Source: CBDIHP01 sp965279195
GTDB lineage: Bacteria > Planctomycetota > Planctomycetia > Isosphaerales > Isosphaeraceae
NCBI GenBank assembly: GCA_965279195.1
Contig: CBDIHP010000040.1
Location: 124,001-188,000 of the forward strand
Length of the DNA stretch: 64,000 nt
Direction: 5' to 3'
A program made the position numbers and the translations under genes. Under the pieces are notes generated by a model that saw only the letters and a list, made by a program, of their open reading frames with translations, searched no databases and had not been told where the DNA came from. This document shows positions 19,033-28,256 of the stretch, in pieces (the first letter of the stretch is position 1; each line of letters begins with the position of its first letter).

Positions 19033-20184
19033 ATGCGCTTCTCCTTCAGCTCGCTGTTCCGCCTGATCGTGATCTCCGCCCTGGCCTCCGCGACGGCGGC
19101 CGTCGTGGTCTCCCGGCTCGACCCGCCGGCGCCGAGCTTCCGCCTGGCGCAGGGGGTCAAGTATGCGGGGTTGTCCGGCTTCTACTGGGCGTCTGGCCGG
19201 GCCGAGGTCCGCTGGCTGGACCTGGAGACGGGCACGCTGGCCGATGCGCCGATCGCCCCGGGCGAGACGCTCGACACCGCCAGCATCTCCCCCTGGAAGG
19301 ATGAGAAGGGGCAGTCGCAGATCGTCGGCCGCTGGTCGAAGAAGGAACCGGGCACCGAACCCGTGAACGGCCTGAGCAACCAGTTCGGGCTCGCCCGCTA
19401 CCGGTTCCCGTCGGGCGAGCGGATCGATCACGTGACCACCGAGATCATCCCCGCCGGGCCGGTCTCGTGGTTCCCCGGGAATGCCGGGAAGGTGATGTTC
19501 AACGGCGGCGACGGCAACCTCTATCGCTTCAGCTTCGATCCGAACGAGGCGACCGGCGAGCCCGACACCGCCCCGGTGAAGGTCGGCCTCGCGGAGGGGA
19601 GCCCGATCGCGGAGCAGCTCGACGGTGCGTTCCTCTGCGACCTTCACTGGCCGACCGACCCGAGGCTGGGCGGCCTGGCCGTGCTCTCGCTCCGGATCCG
19701 GACGCCCATCAATGTCGGCAACTGGGAGCGGGCCCGATACTCCCGCGGGCAGGTCTGGTGGGTCCGGTTCAACCAGGAGGGATCGCGGATCGTCTCCGGC
19801 GGCCGGCTGTTCCGGTCCGACGACCGGGCCGACCTCGATGAACGCGCCCCGACCCTGGCGGTGGGGCCCGATGGCCAGCCGCTGGTGAGCTTCAAGCTCA
19901 AGCGGCCCGGCCACTCCGGCTGGGAACTGCGGGTCGCGGACCTGTCGCGCGAGGCCCTGGCCGCCGGCCCGAACCTGCCCCTGGACGCCAGCCGCTTGAT
20001 CGCCGCGCACCATTCGGCCAGCCCGGCCCCGCTCTCGCCGGACGGTCGCCGGATCTACTCGCTCACCCAGGAGCCGGGGGCCAAGCAACCCTCGCTCAAG
20101 GCCTTTCCGGTCGAGCGCGCGGCGGTCGACGGACTGGCCGGTCGGCTGTCGCACGACGGGAGGCGTCCGGGCCCTCGCTCCTGA
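19033..20184 (+). CDS. Secreted or anchored beta-propeller-like protein, unknown
   Basis: The 383-residue protein starts with a hydrophobic N-terminal segment (LFRLIVISALASATAAVVV) acting as signal or anchor. The remainder is beta-rich with recurring WFPGNAGKVMFNGGDGNLYRF-like and SPDGRRIYSLTQ strands, as in TolB-type propellers, though the repeats are weaker than in the WD40 gene. ATG at 19033 is preferred over the GTG one codon earlier. A short palindrome follows the stop. No enzyme motif was seen, so a periplasmic binding or scaffold role is only a guess. Confidence 0.65.
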   Translation: MRFSFSSLFRLIVISALASATAAVVVSRLDPPAPSFRLAQGVKYAGLSGFYWASGRAEVRWLDLETGTLADAPIAPGETLDTASISPWKDEKGQSQIVGRWSKKEPGTEPVNGLSNQFGLARYRFPSGERIDHVTTEIIPAGPVSWFPGNAGKVMFNGGDGNLYRFSFDPNEATGEPDTAPVKVGLAEGSPIAEQLDGAFLCDLHWPTDPRLGGLAVLSLRIRTPINVGNWERARYSRGQVWWVRFNQEGSRIVSGGRLFRSDDRADLDERAPTLAVGPDGQPLVSFKLKRPGHSGWELRVADLSREALAAGPNLPLDASRLIAAHHSASPAPLSPDGRRIYSLTQEPGAKQPSLKAFPVERAAVDGLAGRLSHDGRRPGPRS

Positions 20185-20199
20185 TCGGAGGAAGGGGAC

Positions 20200-20267
20200 A
20201 AAAGTCCGAGACTTTTCGTTGGGGTCGCCCGGTTCGGGTTGCCGATGCGGATGAGGCGTGACACAAT
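20200..20267 (+). promoter_or_regulatory. Short palindrome and candidate promoter before the DUF4159 gene
   Basis: A 7-bp stem, AAAAGTC-CGA-GACTTTT (20200-20216), lies just after the upstream stop and could be a weak terminator. TTGCCG (20239-20244) and CACAAT (20262-20267) are spaced 17 bp apart, each matching four of six consensus positions, 79 bp before the next start. Both are pattern matches. Confidence 0.35.
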
Positions 20268-20345
20268 TTCACTGGAATGGAATGCGTCACGTCCTCGGCC
20301 CGACGGGCCGGGGCCCCCTCGCCTCGAATCGCGGAGCGACCCCCA

Positions 20346-22643
20346 ATGTCTCGGTGCCGAACGCTCTGGCGGGCCTGGCTGACTTCGCTCCTGATCGTCG
20401 GCGGCCTGGTCAGCCTCGCGCCGTCGGCGAAGGGGGCGGTGACCCGCGAAGAGGTCGAGCGGGCGATCCGCGAGGGGATGAGCTACCTGCGCAAGCAGCA
20501 GAAGCCCGACGGGTCCTGGCAGGAGGTCGACGACGACGCCCGCACCGGGACCACCAGCCTGGCCATACTGGCGCTCCTCACCGCCGGCGAGAGCCCCGAC
20601 AGCCCCGAGATGCGCAAGGCCCTGGAATACCTCCGCCGCTTCGACGCCCGCACGCTCGACAGCGTCTACGCCGTCTCGCTCCAGACGATGGTCTTCTCGG
20701 CCGCCAAGCCCAAGGAAGACATCGTCCGGATCACGGCGAACGTCGCCTGGCTCGAAGAGGCCCAGATCAAGCCGGGGGACCGGACGCAGTGGCCGGGCTC
20801 CTGGTCGTACAAGATGTCGAAGATCCGACCCGGCGATAATTCCAACTCCCAGTACGCCCTGCTCGGCTTGAACGCCGCGTCGGAGGTCGGCGTGCCGGTC
20901 AAGCCGGAGGTCTGGAACCTCTCGCGGCAGTACTGGGAGAAGTTCCAGTTCCGCGACGGCTCCTGGGGCTACACGCCGGACTCCAACGGCGGCTCCACCG
21001 GCAGCATGACCTGCGCGGGGATTTCAAGCCTGATCATCTCGGGCCTCAAGCGGATCCAGGGGCAGGAAGTCCTGGTCGGGGACCGGATTGAGAACTGCGG
21101 CAATGCGACCGCGAACGTGCCCCTCCAGCGCGGGATTGACTGGATGGCCCGACACTTCCAGGTCGGCCAGAACATCAACGCCGGCCAGCAGTGGAAGTAT
21201 TATTATCTGTATGGCCTCGAACGCGCCGGCCGCCTCTCCGGCGTGCGGTTCTTCGGCAGTCACGACTGGTATCGCGAGGGCGCCGAGGAGCTGGTGCACG
21301 ACCAGGACAAGCTCGAAGGCTTCTGGGTCGGGGCGCAGTACGAACGCTACCGGGTGATCTCGACGAGCTTCGCCCTGCTGTTCCTGGCCAAGGGGCGGGC
21401 GCCGGTGCTCGTGAACAAGCTCCGGCACGGCCCGGCCCGCGACTGGAACAACGACATCGACGACGTCCGAAACCTCGTCGGGCTCGTCACCCGCGACTGG
21501 AACCACCTGCTCACCTGGCAGGTCGTCGACCCCGACTCGGCCTCGATCCAGGACATGCTCCAGGCGCCCATCGCCTACATCAACGGCCACGAGCCCCCGG
21601 TGTTCAGCGAGGACGGCAAGCGGAACCTCAAGGAGTTCGTGCAGCAGGGCGGCTTCATCTTCGCCGAGGCCTGCTGCGGCCGAAAGGAGTTCGACGCCGG
21701 GTTCAAGGCGCTCATGAAGGAGATCTTCCCCGAGGCCGACCAGGAACTCCATCCCCTCTCCGAGGACCACCCCGTCTGGCGTGCCAAGTGGCCGCTCAAC
21801 CCCGATGTGCACCCGCTCTGGGGCATCGAGCAGGGGTGCCGGACCGTCGTGATCTATTCGCCGGATGACCTCTCCTGCTACTGGAACCAGATGGAGGCCC
21901 GGCCGGATCACCCCCGGGTGATCAAGTCCCAGCGCGTCGGTCAGAACGTCATCGACTACGCCACCGGCCGCGAACTCCCCGCGGACAAGCTCTCCACGCC
22001 CGACGTCAAGGATTTCAAGCTGGAGCCCCCCAAGCGAGGGGCGCTCCGGATCGCCAAGCTGCGGCACGCCGGCGAGTGGAACATCGCCCCGCTGGCGATC
22101 CCGAACCTCACCGCGACCCTCCGCGACAAGCTCAAGTTCGACGTGGTGCTGAGCCAGAAGGAGCTCTTCCCGCGCGACCCGAATCTGGTCCACTACCCCC
22201 TGCTCTACATCCACGGCCGGGCGGCCCTGACCTTCTCGGACGAGGACCGAGTCGCCTTGCGTCGTCACCTGGACCCCGGCGGCGGCACGATCTTCGCCGA
22301 CGCCGCCTGCGGCAGCCCTGCGTTCGACGGGGCGTTCCGGAAGTTTGTCGCCGAGCTGTTCCCCAACAACGCGATGGTGCCGATTCCGCGCGACGACGAG
22401 ATCTACACCGCCAAGACCCATTACGACCTGAACGACGTCCAGTACAGCAAGGCCGCCGGCGGCGGCAAGGACCTCCCGCAGCTCGAAGGGGTCAAGATCA
22501 ACGGCAAGTGGGCGATCATCTACTCCAAGCTCGACCTCGGCTGTGCCCTCGAACGCCACCAGGGGCTCGACTGCAAGGGCTATTCCTACGAGAGCGCCAT
22601 GCGGATCGCCACCAACATCGTGATCTACTCCACCCTCCCGTAG
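20346..22643 (+). CDS. Alpha-toroid protein with two DUF4159 domains
   Basis: This 765-residue exported protein starts at an ATG with GGAG upstream and a signal-like segment (AWLTSLLIVGGLVSLAPSA). Residues of about 35-360 contain prenyltransferase/squalene-cyclase-like helical repeats (GMSYLRKQQKPDGSWQEV, NSQYALLGLNAASEVGV, FQFRDGSWGYTPDSNGGS). Two DUF4159 units follow, one around 375-560 (AYINGHEPPVFSEDGKRNL, GGFIFAEACCG) and one around 566-765 (LLYIHGRAALTFSDEDRVAL, GGTIFADAACG). The duplication is clear. The toroid lacks an obvious DXDD cyclase motif, so cyclisation is not implied. The last codons run into a palindromic repeat whose TAG is the stop codon. Function unknown, probably periplasmic. 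Confidence 0.82.
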   Translation: MSRCRTLWRAWLTSLLIVGGLVSLAPSAKGAVTREEVERAIREGMSYLRKQQKPDGSWQEVDDDARTGTTSLAILALLTAGESPDSPEMRKALEYLRRFDARTLDSVYAVSLQTMVFSAAKPKEDIVRITANVAWLEEAQIKPGDRTQWPGSWSYKMSKIRPGDNSNSQYALLGLNAASEVGVPVKPEVWNLSRQYWEKFQFRDGSWGYTPDSNGGSTGSMTCAGISSLIISGLKRIQGQEVLVGDRIENCGNATANVPLQRGIDWMARHFQVGQNINAGQQWKYYYLYGLERAGRLSGVRFFGSHDWYREGAEELVHDQDKLEGFWVGAQYERYRVISTSFALLFLAKGRAPVLVNKLRHGPARDWNNDIDDVRNLVGLVTRDWNHLLTWQVVDPDSASIQDMLQAPIAYINGHEPPVFSEDGKRNLKEFVQQGGFIFAEACCGRKEFDAGFKALMKEIFPEADQELHPLSEDHPVWRAKWPLNPDVHPLWGIEQGCRTVVIYSPDDLSCYWNQMEARPDHPRVIKSQRVGQNVIDYATGRELPADKLSTPDVKDFKLEPPKRGALRIAKLRHAGEWNIAPLAIPNLTATLRDKLKFDVVLSQKELFPRDPNLVHYPLLYIHGRAALTFSDEDRVALRRHLDPGGGTIFADAACGSPAFDGAFRKFVAELFPNNAMVPIPRDDEIYTAKTHYDLNDVQYSKAAGGGKDLPQLEGVKINGKWAIIYSKLDLGCALERHQGLDCKGYSYESAMRIATNIVIYSTLP

Positions 22644-22708
22644 TCTCCGCGATTGCGGACCAAATCGTTTCAATATGTAAGAATGGTCCGCAATCGCGGA
22701 CCTTACGG
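22638..22708. repeat. Paired GGTCCGC palindromic element (71 bp)
   Basis: Two palindromes of the type GGTCCGCNATNGCGGACC lie at about 22644-22661 and 22685-22702, separated by 23 AT-richer bases. The outer ends read CCGTAG and TTACGG, so the whole element is an inverted repeat made of two palindromes. TAG at 22641-22643 is the stop codon of the DUF4159 gene. Confidence 0.85.
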
Positions 22709-22849
22709 TTCTGAATTTTTCGGCCCGACCCGGCGTGGTTGTCGCCTAATTGTTTCGGCGGCACTCTCCATCGCCGGGAGATCCCTCTCTCCCCTGCGAC
22801 GCCCGCGGATTGTTGATCCGGATCGTGGCACCCTTTCGGGCTCGCAGGG

Positions 22850-24364
22850 ATGGCATTTCCTACGTCGGCGGATCCCACCGGGGATCGGTCGGATGACCCG
22901 GCCGCGTGGTCCGACCTCGGCATGTTTCTGGCCGCGAGGGGTCAGTTGGCCGAGTCCCTCCGCGCATTCGATCGCGCCGTCCGGCTCGGCCCGGAGATCG
23001 CCGCAGCCTGGTCCAACCTCGGCGAGGCCCTGAGGCGCGCGGGGCGGTCGACCGAGGCGTTGGCATGCGCGGATGAGGCGATCCGGCTCGAACCGGCCTC
23101 GGCCCTGTTCCACTACAACCGGGGTCGCATTCTCCACGACCTGGACCGCCTCGAGGCGGCCATCGCGGCCTATGAGCGGGCGTTGATGTTGGAGCCGGGC
23201 CTCGCCTCGGCGACGCTGGGTCTGGCGGCGGCGCTGGAGGCCATCGGCGAGATCGGCCGGGCGCTCCGGGTCCTCCGCGAAGGATTGGTGGCGAGCCCCG
23301 GCCATCCGGCGCTCCTTTCGGAACTGGCCACGAGGGCCCGGCAAGATCTCGAACCGGCCTACCTCAGCGAGGCCGAGGCCGCGCTCGGCCGGGACGACCT
23401 GATCCCCCGAGACCGCTGGGCCCTGCACTTCGGGCTGGCCCACGTCCACGACGGCCTCGGCGACGCCCGTCGGGCCGCCTCGCTCGCGACCGAGGCCAAT
23501 GCCCTCCGCTGCCAGGATCTCCGGAATTCGGGCCGGCTGGCTTCGCCTTCCGAGCACGTGCAGGCCGTTCGGCGGATGATCGAGGCCTTCGGCCCGGGGC
23601 ACTTCGAGTGGTTGAGGCAACTCGGCGCGGGGCTGGATGCGCGGGAGCCGGTCTTCATCGTCGGCGTGCCGAGGTCGGGGACGACCCTGGTCGAGCAGAT
23701 CCTGGCGAGCCATCCGCAGGCGGTCGGCGTAGGTGAGTTGCGGCTGGCGCAGCAGGGATTCACCCGGATGGCCCGGCTCGTGGGGGACGTCGCCACCCTG
23801 CCCGAGGCCCTCCATCGTCTCGATCGCGGAGCGGTCCAGACGCTCGCGTTGGAACACCTCGGACGGCTCAGGGACCTCGCGGGCGAGGGGCCGACCCGCA
23901 TCGTCGACAAGATGCCCGGCAACATGCTCTTCGTCGGCTGGCTGGCGACGCTGTTCCCTCGCGCGAAGTTCCTGGCCTGCGATCGCGACCCCAGAGACAC
24001 GGCCCTTTCCCTCTGGTTCACCAACTTCAGCGACCTGAACTGGGCGTTCGACGCCGAGAACATCGCCACACGCATCGAGATGAATGCGATCCTGTTGCGC
24101 CACTGGCAGGCCACGCTGCCCGATGCCATCCGGGTCGTCTCGTATGAGCAACTCGTTTCGGATCCCGAGCCCGTGATCCGGTCGACGCTGGAATTCCTCG
24201 GCCTGGACTGGGATGACCGCTGCCTGGAGTTTCACCGCACGCGCCGCGTCGTCAAGACCGCCAGCCTGGCCCAGGTGCGGTCGCCGGTGCATCAGAGATC
24301 CGTGGGCCGATGGAGGCGGTATGAAGCCTATCTCGAACAGCTTTTTGGGACGGGTGATGCGTGA
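22850..24364 (+). CDS. TPR-containing sulfotransferase
   Basis: This 504-residue cytoplasmic protein combines about 250 residues of tetratricopeptide repeats (AAWSDLGMFLAARGQLAESL, ALFHYNRGRILHDLDRLEAA) with a PAPS-dependent sulfotransferase domain. The 5'-phosphosulfate loop is VGVPRSGTTLVEQIL near residue 270. The 3'-phosphate-binding part is seen in FLACDRDPRDTALSLWFTNF. It transfers sulfate from PAPS to an unknown acceptor, possibly a protein or glycan bound by the repeats. Planctomycetes carry many such fusions. It is monocistronic, convergent with the photolyase and complete. Confidence 0.9.
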   Translation: MAFPTSADPTGDRSDDPAAWSDLGMFLAARGQLAESLRAFDRAVRLGPEIAAAWSNLGEALRRAGRSTEALACADEAIRLEPASALFHYNRGRILHDLDRLEAAIAAYERALMLEPGLASATLGLAAALEAIGEIGRALRVLREGLVASPGHPALLSELATRARQDLEPAYLSEAEAALGRDDLIPRDRWALHFGLAHVHDGLGDARRAASLATEANALRCQDLRNSGRLASPSEHVQAVRRMIEAFGPGHFEWLRQLGAGLDAREPVFIVGVPRSGTTLVEQILASHPQAVGVGELRLAQQGFTRMARLVGDVATLPEALHRLDRGAVQTLALEHLGRLRDLAGEGPTRIVDKMPGNMLFVGWLATLFPRAKFLACDRDPRDTALSLWFTNFSDLNWAFDAENIATRIEMNAILLRHWQATLPDAIRVVSYEQLVSDPEPVIRSTLEFLGLDWDDRCLEFHRTRRVVKTASLAQVRSPVHQRSVGRWRRYEAYLEQLFGTGDA

Positions 24365-24421
24365 TGGGTCAAGGATGACGGTTGATCCGGAGCGGTTCTC
24401 TTACCCGTCTCCCATCTCTCA

Positions 24422-25819
24422 TCAAAACAGGCTCCCCTGCTCCAGCGACCGGACTCGTCGGATGTAGCCGTCGGAGTCGAACTTGCGGCGGGTGCTGTCG
24501 TAGCTCATGAACCGGACGGTGCCGAAGATGGGGCGCTCACCCCAGGGCCGGTCGTGCTTGCCGCCGATCGCCCAGGCGACGCCCGTGTACCCGTTGGGGT
24601 CGCGGCCGTCCATCTCGTAGCGGTCGTTGAGATCGAGCGCGACGTCGAAGGCCGTCGAGGCGTCGGGCGACCATTCGAGGATCTTCTTCGCCCAGTACAT
24701 GCGCAGATAATTGTGCATGCGGCCCGTGATCATCATCTCCTTCTGAGACGCGTTCCAGAGCGGGTCGTGCGTCTTCGCTTCCTCCAGTTGCTTGCCGCTG
24801 TAGAGGTGCGGACGCGGGTCGCCGGCGTGCTTGGCGAGGGTCTCGAGCGCCCACCTGGGGCACCCCTTCAGGCTGTCGTAGTTCGGGTTGCGGGCGACGA
24901 AGTTGATCGAAAGCTCGCGCCGGACGATCATCTCTTCGAGAAAGGAGTCGACCGACTCCTGCGGCCCGCCCGAGTCCCTCACCGCCAGGGCGAGCCTGAG
25001 CGGGCTGATGTGCCCGAAGTGGAGATGGGCGGAGATCTCGCTGGTCATGTACGGGGTCGGCTCGTTCCGCTCGGTGTCGTAGCTCGCGAGCCGCTCCTTG
25101 ACGAACAGCTTGAGCCGCCTCTCGGCCTCGCGACGCCCCCCCTTGTAGCTGGCCACGGCCCCCGCTCCGCCGAGCGAGAGCATCCCCAGCAGCGACTCCA
25201 CCTCGACTATCTCCCCCTCGAACCGGATCGACGACGGCCAGGGATTCTCGACCTCGGCGTCGGGCGACTCGACGAGGTAGTCCTTCCAGACCCGGTGGAT
25301 CTTGGGCCGGATGGTCCGCGCGGCGAACTCTTCCTTGGGGAACAAGGCACTCGGGACGACCACGTCGGCGTCGACGATGACGTAGGGGACCTTGATCGAC
25401 CGGGCGACATTCTCCTGCCAGGCGCGGGCAAACCTGAGCGGGTTCTCGTCGCCGACGACGTAAGCCGGTCGCAGTTCCTTCACGGCCTGGAGGCAGACCT
25501 GGTCCGGCCGGCCGATGCGGACGCCGAAGCCGACGTGGCGTCGGGCGAGGTCCTCGGCGACGTCGACCAGGCCCTCGATCACGAACCGCTTCTGCCGGGT
25601 CTGGCTCCCGGGGAACCCGTCCCAGAGCCCGAAGACGCAGGCGACCGGCTTGCCCGTCTCGTTCCCCAGGCGAATCGCCGCCTCCAGGGCCGGGTTGTCC
25701 CGCCCGCGCTGGGAGCGTTGCATCCAGTAGAGGATGCAGCGGCCGTCCGCCTGCAAATCCCCGGTCCGGGCGGGCCGATAGAAGGGACTATTCTCGAACC
25801 CTCGGGCGGCGTCGGACAT
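24422..25819 (-). CDS. phr: Deoxyribodipyrimidine photo-lyase, class II
   Basis: The 465-residue protein repairs cyclobutane pyrimidine dimers with blue light through FAD. The N-terminal alpha/beta domain (CILYWMQRSQRGRDNPALEA, GLWDGFPG) and the C-terminal FAD domain (ISAHLHFGHISPLRLALAV, RRELSINFVARNPNYDSL, MTGRMHNYLRMYWAKKILEW-like helix, DLNDRYEMDGRDPNGYTGVA) fit class II CPD photolyases rather than class I. ATG at 25819 has GGAGGG 9 nt upstream; a longer frame exists without such a site. It is monocistronic and convergent with the sulfotransferase gene. Confidence 0.93.
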   Translation of the reverse strand: MSDAARGFENSPFYRPARTGDLQADGRCILYWMQRSQRGRDNPALEAAIRLGNETGKPVACVFGLWDGFPGSQTRQKRFVIEGLVDVAEDLARRHVGFGVRIGRPDQVCLQAVKELRPAYVVGDENPLRFARAWQENVARSIKVPYVIVDADVVVPSALFPKEEFAARTIRPKIHRVWKDYLVESPDAEVENPWPSSIRFEGEIVEVESLLGMLSLGGAGAVASYKGGRREAERRLKLFVKERLASYDTERNEPTPYMTSEISAHLHFGHISPLRLALAVRDSGGPQESVDSFLEEMIVRRELSINFVARNPNYDSLKGCPRWALETLAKHAGDPRPHLYSGKQLEEAKTHDPLWNASQKEMMITGRMHNYLRMYWAKKILEWSPDASTAFDVALDLNDRYEMDGRDPNGYTGVAWAIGGKHDRPWGERPIFGTVRFMSYDSTRRKFDSDGYIRRVRSLEQGSLF

Positions 25820-26325
25820 GGTTGAGACCCTCCCCGCGAGATCCGGCCGCGGTTGAAGTGAGATTGTAGTCCGTCCGGACAGTCCGGGAGGTCGCCACAA
25901 CGTTGCCGGGAGGCATCAGGGCCGGTCGCGGCCGATCCATGGCGGCGATTTTAAGGAATCTTCACAGATCCTTCATTCTTTGGATGCTATCATATTTCCG
26001 GTCGTTCGCGGGTAACCTCGGACGACATGGTCGACAGGATGTCTGCCCGGCCCGGCGGCCTCTCCCGGCCGCGGGCCAAGGTTCGCGTCGCCTGAGCGGG
26101 CCGGTCCCTGACCTGGGGTTGGGGCGGGGCCCGTCGTGTCGGGCTGCGATCGCTCCCGGCCTCTCCCCGGAATCGGGGATGGATCGACTCCGGCATGAAG
26201 GCCTCGCCACGGTCGGGGCGCTCGCCGATCGCCCGTACATTCGTTGGCCGTATTGGCGCCTCGCCCCGCCGGGGCGAGATCGATCGGCCGGGTCTCATCT
26301 CATTTTTCCGAGGATCCCTCGCCCC
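25820..26325. other. 506-bp intergenic stretch with a candidate promoter
   Basis: This divergent spacer lies between the photolyase and the DUF1559 gene. The frame of the DUF1559 gene is open into it, but that part has no ribosome site or pilin-like sequence. An AT-rich patch at 25945-26000 contains an extended -10-like TGCTATCAT (25985-25993), which would give a leader of about 320 nt. No -35 at normal spacing was found. The rest shows nothing recognisable. Confidence 0.4.
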
Positions 26326-27471
26326 ATGTTCTCGACCCCCGCAAAGGCCAAACGCGGCTTCACCCTGATCGAATTGCTGGTCGTGATCGCGATCATCGCG
26401 GTCCTGATCGCGCTGCTGCTCCCGGCCGTGCAGAGCGCCCGCGAGGCGGCCCGCCGGACGCAGTGCGTCAACAACATGAAGCAGATCGGTCTCGGCCTGC
26501 ACAATTACCACAGCACGTACAACTGCTTCCCCCCCGGCCGCATGACCCCCGACTACGTCCTCAACGGGAACATCCAGACCAGCTACACCAACTACAATGG
26601 CGGCGACGCCGGGACGCCGGGCACGTGGATGGGCACCTACTCGGTGCACTGCCACATCCTGAACTACATGGAGCAGACGGCCGCCTACAACGCCATGAAT
26701 TTCTCCGCGCCCAACTCGGCGCGGCTGATGACCGGCGGCGGCAAGGTGGTGAACTCGGCCAATTACACCGCGTTCGCCCTGGCCCAGAGCACGTTCCTCT
26801 GCCCGTCGGACCCGTACACCACGGGTGGCGGCGTGAGCGAGAACAACTACCGCTACAACTTCGGCGGCAGCACCCCGTACGCCGGCGCCACCTCGAACAC
26901 CGCGCAGACCGACACCACGGGCGTCGCGGCCGGCAACGGCGCGTTCACCATCGGGCCGGGGATCTCGATCGCCGGCATCACCGACGGCACCTCGAACACG
27001 TCCGCATTCGCCGAGCGGACCAAGGGCACCGGCGCGACCTTCCCCACCCCGCCCGGCCCGTCGGACCACGTCACCTGGGCCAACCGCGCGTCCGGCCTGG
27101 TCAATATCGATAACCTCTTCCGCGACTGCGCGACCTTCCGCTCCGACTCGTTCAACTTCTACGCCCCCGGCCGGTTCCTCCCTAACACCGACTTCTCCGA
27201 CGGCTGGCCGTTCGCCTGGTACATGTCCTCGATGTACAACCACGTCGCCCCGCCGAACTGGAAGGGCCAGGACTGCGGCACCTTCAGCTCGATCCCCGAC
27301 ACCCCCGGCGAGCATGCCATCGTCTCCGCCCGCTCGCTCCACCCCGGCGGCGTGAACAGCCTCCTGGCCGACGGCTCCGTCCGGTTCGTCAAGGACTCGG
27401 TCAACGTCCAGACCTGGCGCGCCCTCGGCACCCGCAACGGCGGCGAAGTCATCAGCGCCGACTCCTACTAA
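26326..27471 (+). CDS. DUF1559 protein with type IV pilin-like N-terminal methylation motif
   Basis: The 381-residue product begins with a prepilin leader and the hydrophobic helix RGFTLIELLVVIAIIAVLIA, cleaved after Gly by prepilin peptidase and anchored in the inner membrane. The rest is the planctomycete-expanded DUF1559 domain, with NNMKQIGLGLHNYH after the helix, ITDGTSNTSAFAERTKG in the middle and the terminal H-X9-DG motif (HPGGVNSLLADGSVRF). ATG at 26326 lies just before the leader. It is followed by a strong terminator, so it is probably a single transcription unit, likely highly expressed. Such pseudopilins are numerous in these genomes; their exact job is unknown. Confidence 0.95.
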   Translation: MFSTPAKAKRGFTLIELLVVIAIIAVLIALLLPAVQSAREAARRTQCVNNMKQIGLGLHNYHSTYNCFPPGRMTPDYVLNGNIQTSYTNYNGGDAGTPGTWMGTYSVHCHILNYMEQTAAYNAMNFSAPNSARLMTGGGKVVNSANYTAFALAQSTFLCPSDPYTTGGGVSENNYRYNFGGSTPYAGATSNTAQTDTTGVAAGNGAFTIGPGISIAGITDGTSNTSAFAERTKGTGATFPTPPGPSDHVTWANRASGLVNIDNLFRDCATFRSDSFNFYAPGRFLPNTDFSDGWPFAWYMSSMYNHVAPPNWKGQDCGTFSSIPDTPGEHAIVSARSLHPGGVNSLLADGSVRFVKDSVNVQTWRALGTRNGGEVISADSY

Positions 27472-27490
27472 ATCCTTGCGGCGCCCACCT

Positions 27491-27529
27491 GGCTCGACCC
27501 GTCCCCGCACGCCGGGGACGGGTCGAGCC
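27491..27529 (+). terminator. Strong Rho-independent terminator after the DUF1559 gene
   Basis: A perfect 17-bp stem (27491-27507 with 27513-27529) closes a 5-nt loop (CACGC) and is followed directly by TTTTCGATTT. It starts 20 bp after the DUF1559 stop codon. Confidence 0.93.
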
Positions 27530-27562
27530 TTTTCGATTTCCCCACCGAGGTCCCTTCCTCCG

Positions 27563-28033
27563 ATGTGCACCCCGTTCTTCCAGGCTGCGGCCCTGTCCCT
27601 CCTCGCGATCACCCTGGCCGGTTGCGGCGGGTCCGGCGGCGCGACGACCGCGAACCCCGACACCAAGTACGGCCCCCACGGCGGCCTGGCGATCGCCCTT
27701 CCCGACGAGAAAGGCTACGCCGAGGTCGTCGCCGAGACCTTGCCCAACCCCAAGCCGAACGCCGAGGGCGTCATCGCCGTCTATTTCCTCCAGGCCGACC
27801 TCAAGTCGCCCCTGACCCCCCTCCCCACGGGCGTAACCGTCAAGGTCAAGCTCCCCGGCACCGACGAGGCCAAGTCCCTGACCCTGACCCCGCAGCCCAA
27901 GGCCAAGGACCCCGCCAGCAGCGGTCGCGTCGCTTCCCCCGCCGGCCCCTACGCCCTCGACCGCGTCGAGGGCGAGTTCTCCGCCAGCGTCGGCGGCGAG
28001 ACGTTCACGAAGGAATTCCTGTCGGGGCGTTGA
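27563..28033 (+). CDS. Small lipoprotein, unknown function
   Basis: The 156-residue protein has a lipobox (LAGC) with Cys21 after a hydrophobic leader, so it should be lipid-anchored after signal peptidase II cleavage. The mature part is a beta-type domain (HGGLAIALPDEKGYAEVVAE, EGVIAVYFLQADLKSP) with similarity in style to small planctomycete lipoproteins that follow DUF1559 genes. ATG at 27563 follows the terminator of the upstream gene; no good promoter could be picked out. A pairing with the pseudopilin is likely but its purpose is unknown. Confidence 0.8.
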   Translation: MCTPFFQAAALSLLAITLAGCGGSGGATTANPDTKYGPHGGLAIALPDEKGYAEVVAETLPNPKPNAEGVIAVYFLQADLKSPLTPLPTGVTVKVKLPGTDEAKSLTLTPQPKAKDPASSGRVASPAGPYALDRVEGEFSASVGGETFTKEFLSGR

Positions 28034-28123
28034 GGCCCTGCGGCAACGCCCGCACACGGTCGAGCGCGCTGGGCGAGGGTCACCAGACCCCGCCCCTAGC
28101 CTGATCGGAGGGGACCACCGAAT

Positions 28124-28177
28124 CGGGTCTCCAGACCCGTTTGGGCAAGGCCTCCGGATGATCGGTATGGAGACCCG
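28124..28177. repeat. Nested inverted repeat in convergent spacer
   Basis: CGGGTCTCCA at 28124-28133 is the reverse complement of TGGAGACCCG at 28168-28177. The first arm is also the left part of a 7-bp hairpin (CGGGTCT-CC-AGACCCG). The element lies between the 3' ends of the lipoprotein and dehydrogenase genes and may act as a bidirectional terminator. Confidence 0.6.
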
Positions 28178-28256
28178 CGCCCAGCGCTTTCAACAACGCC
28201 CAGCGCTTCGACATTGCGTCCCTGTGGCGGCTCACGCATCGAGGAGCTGGACCGGA

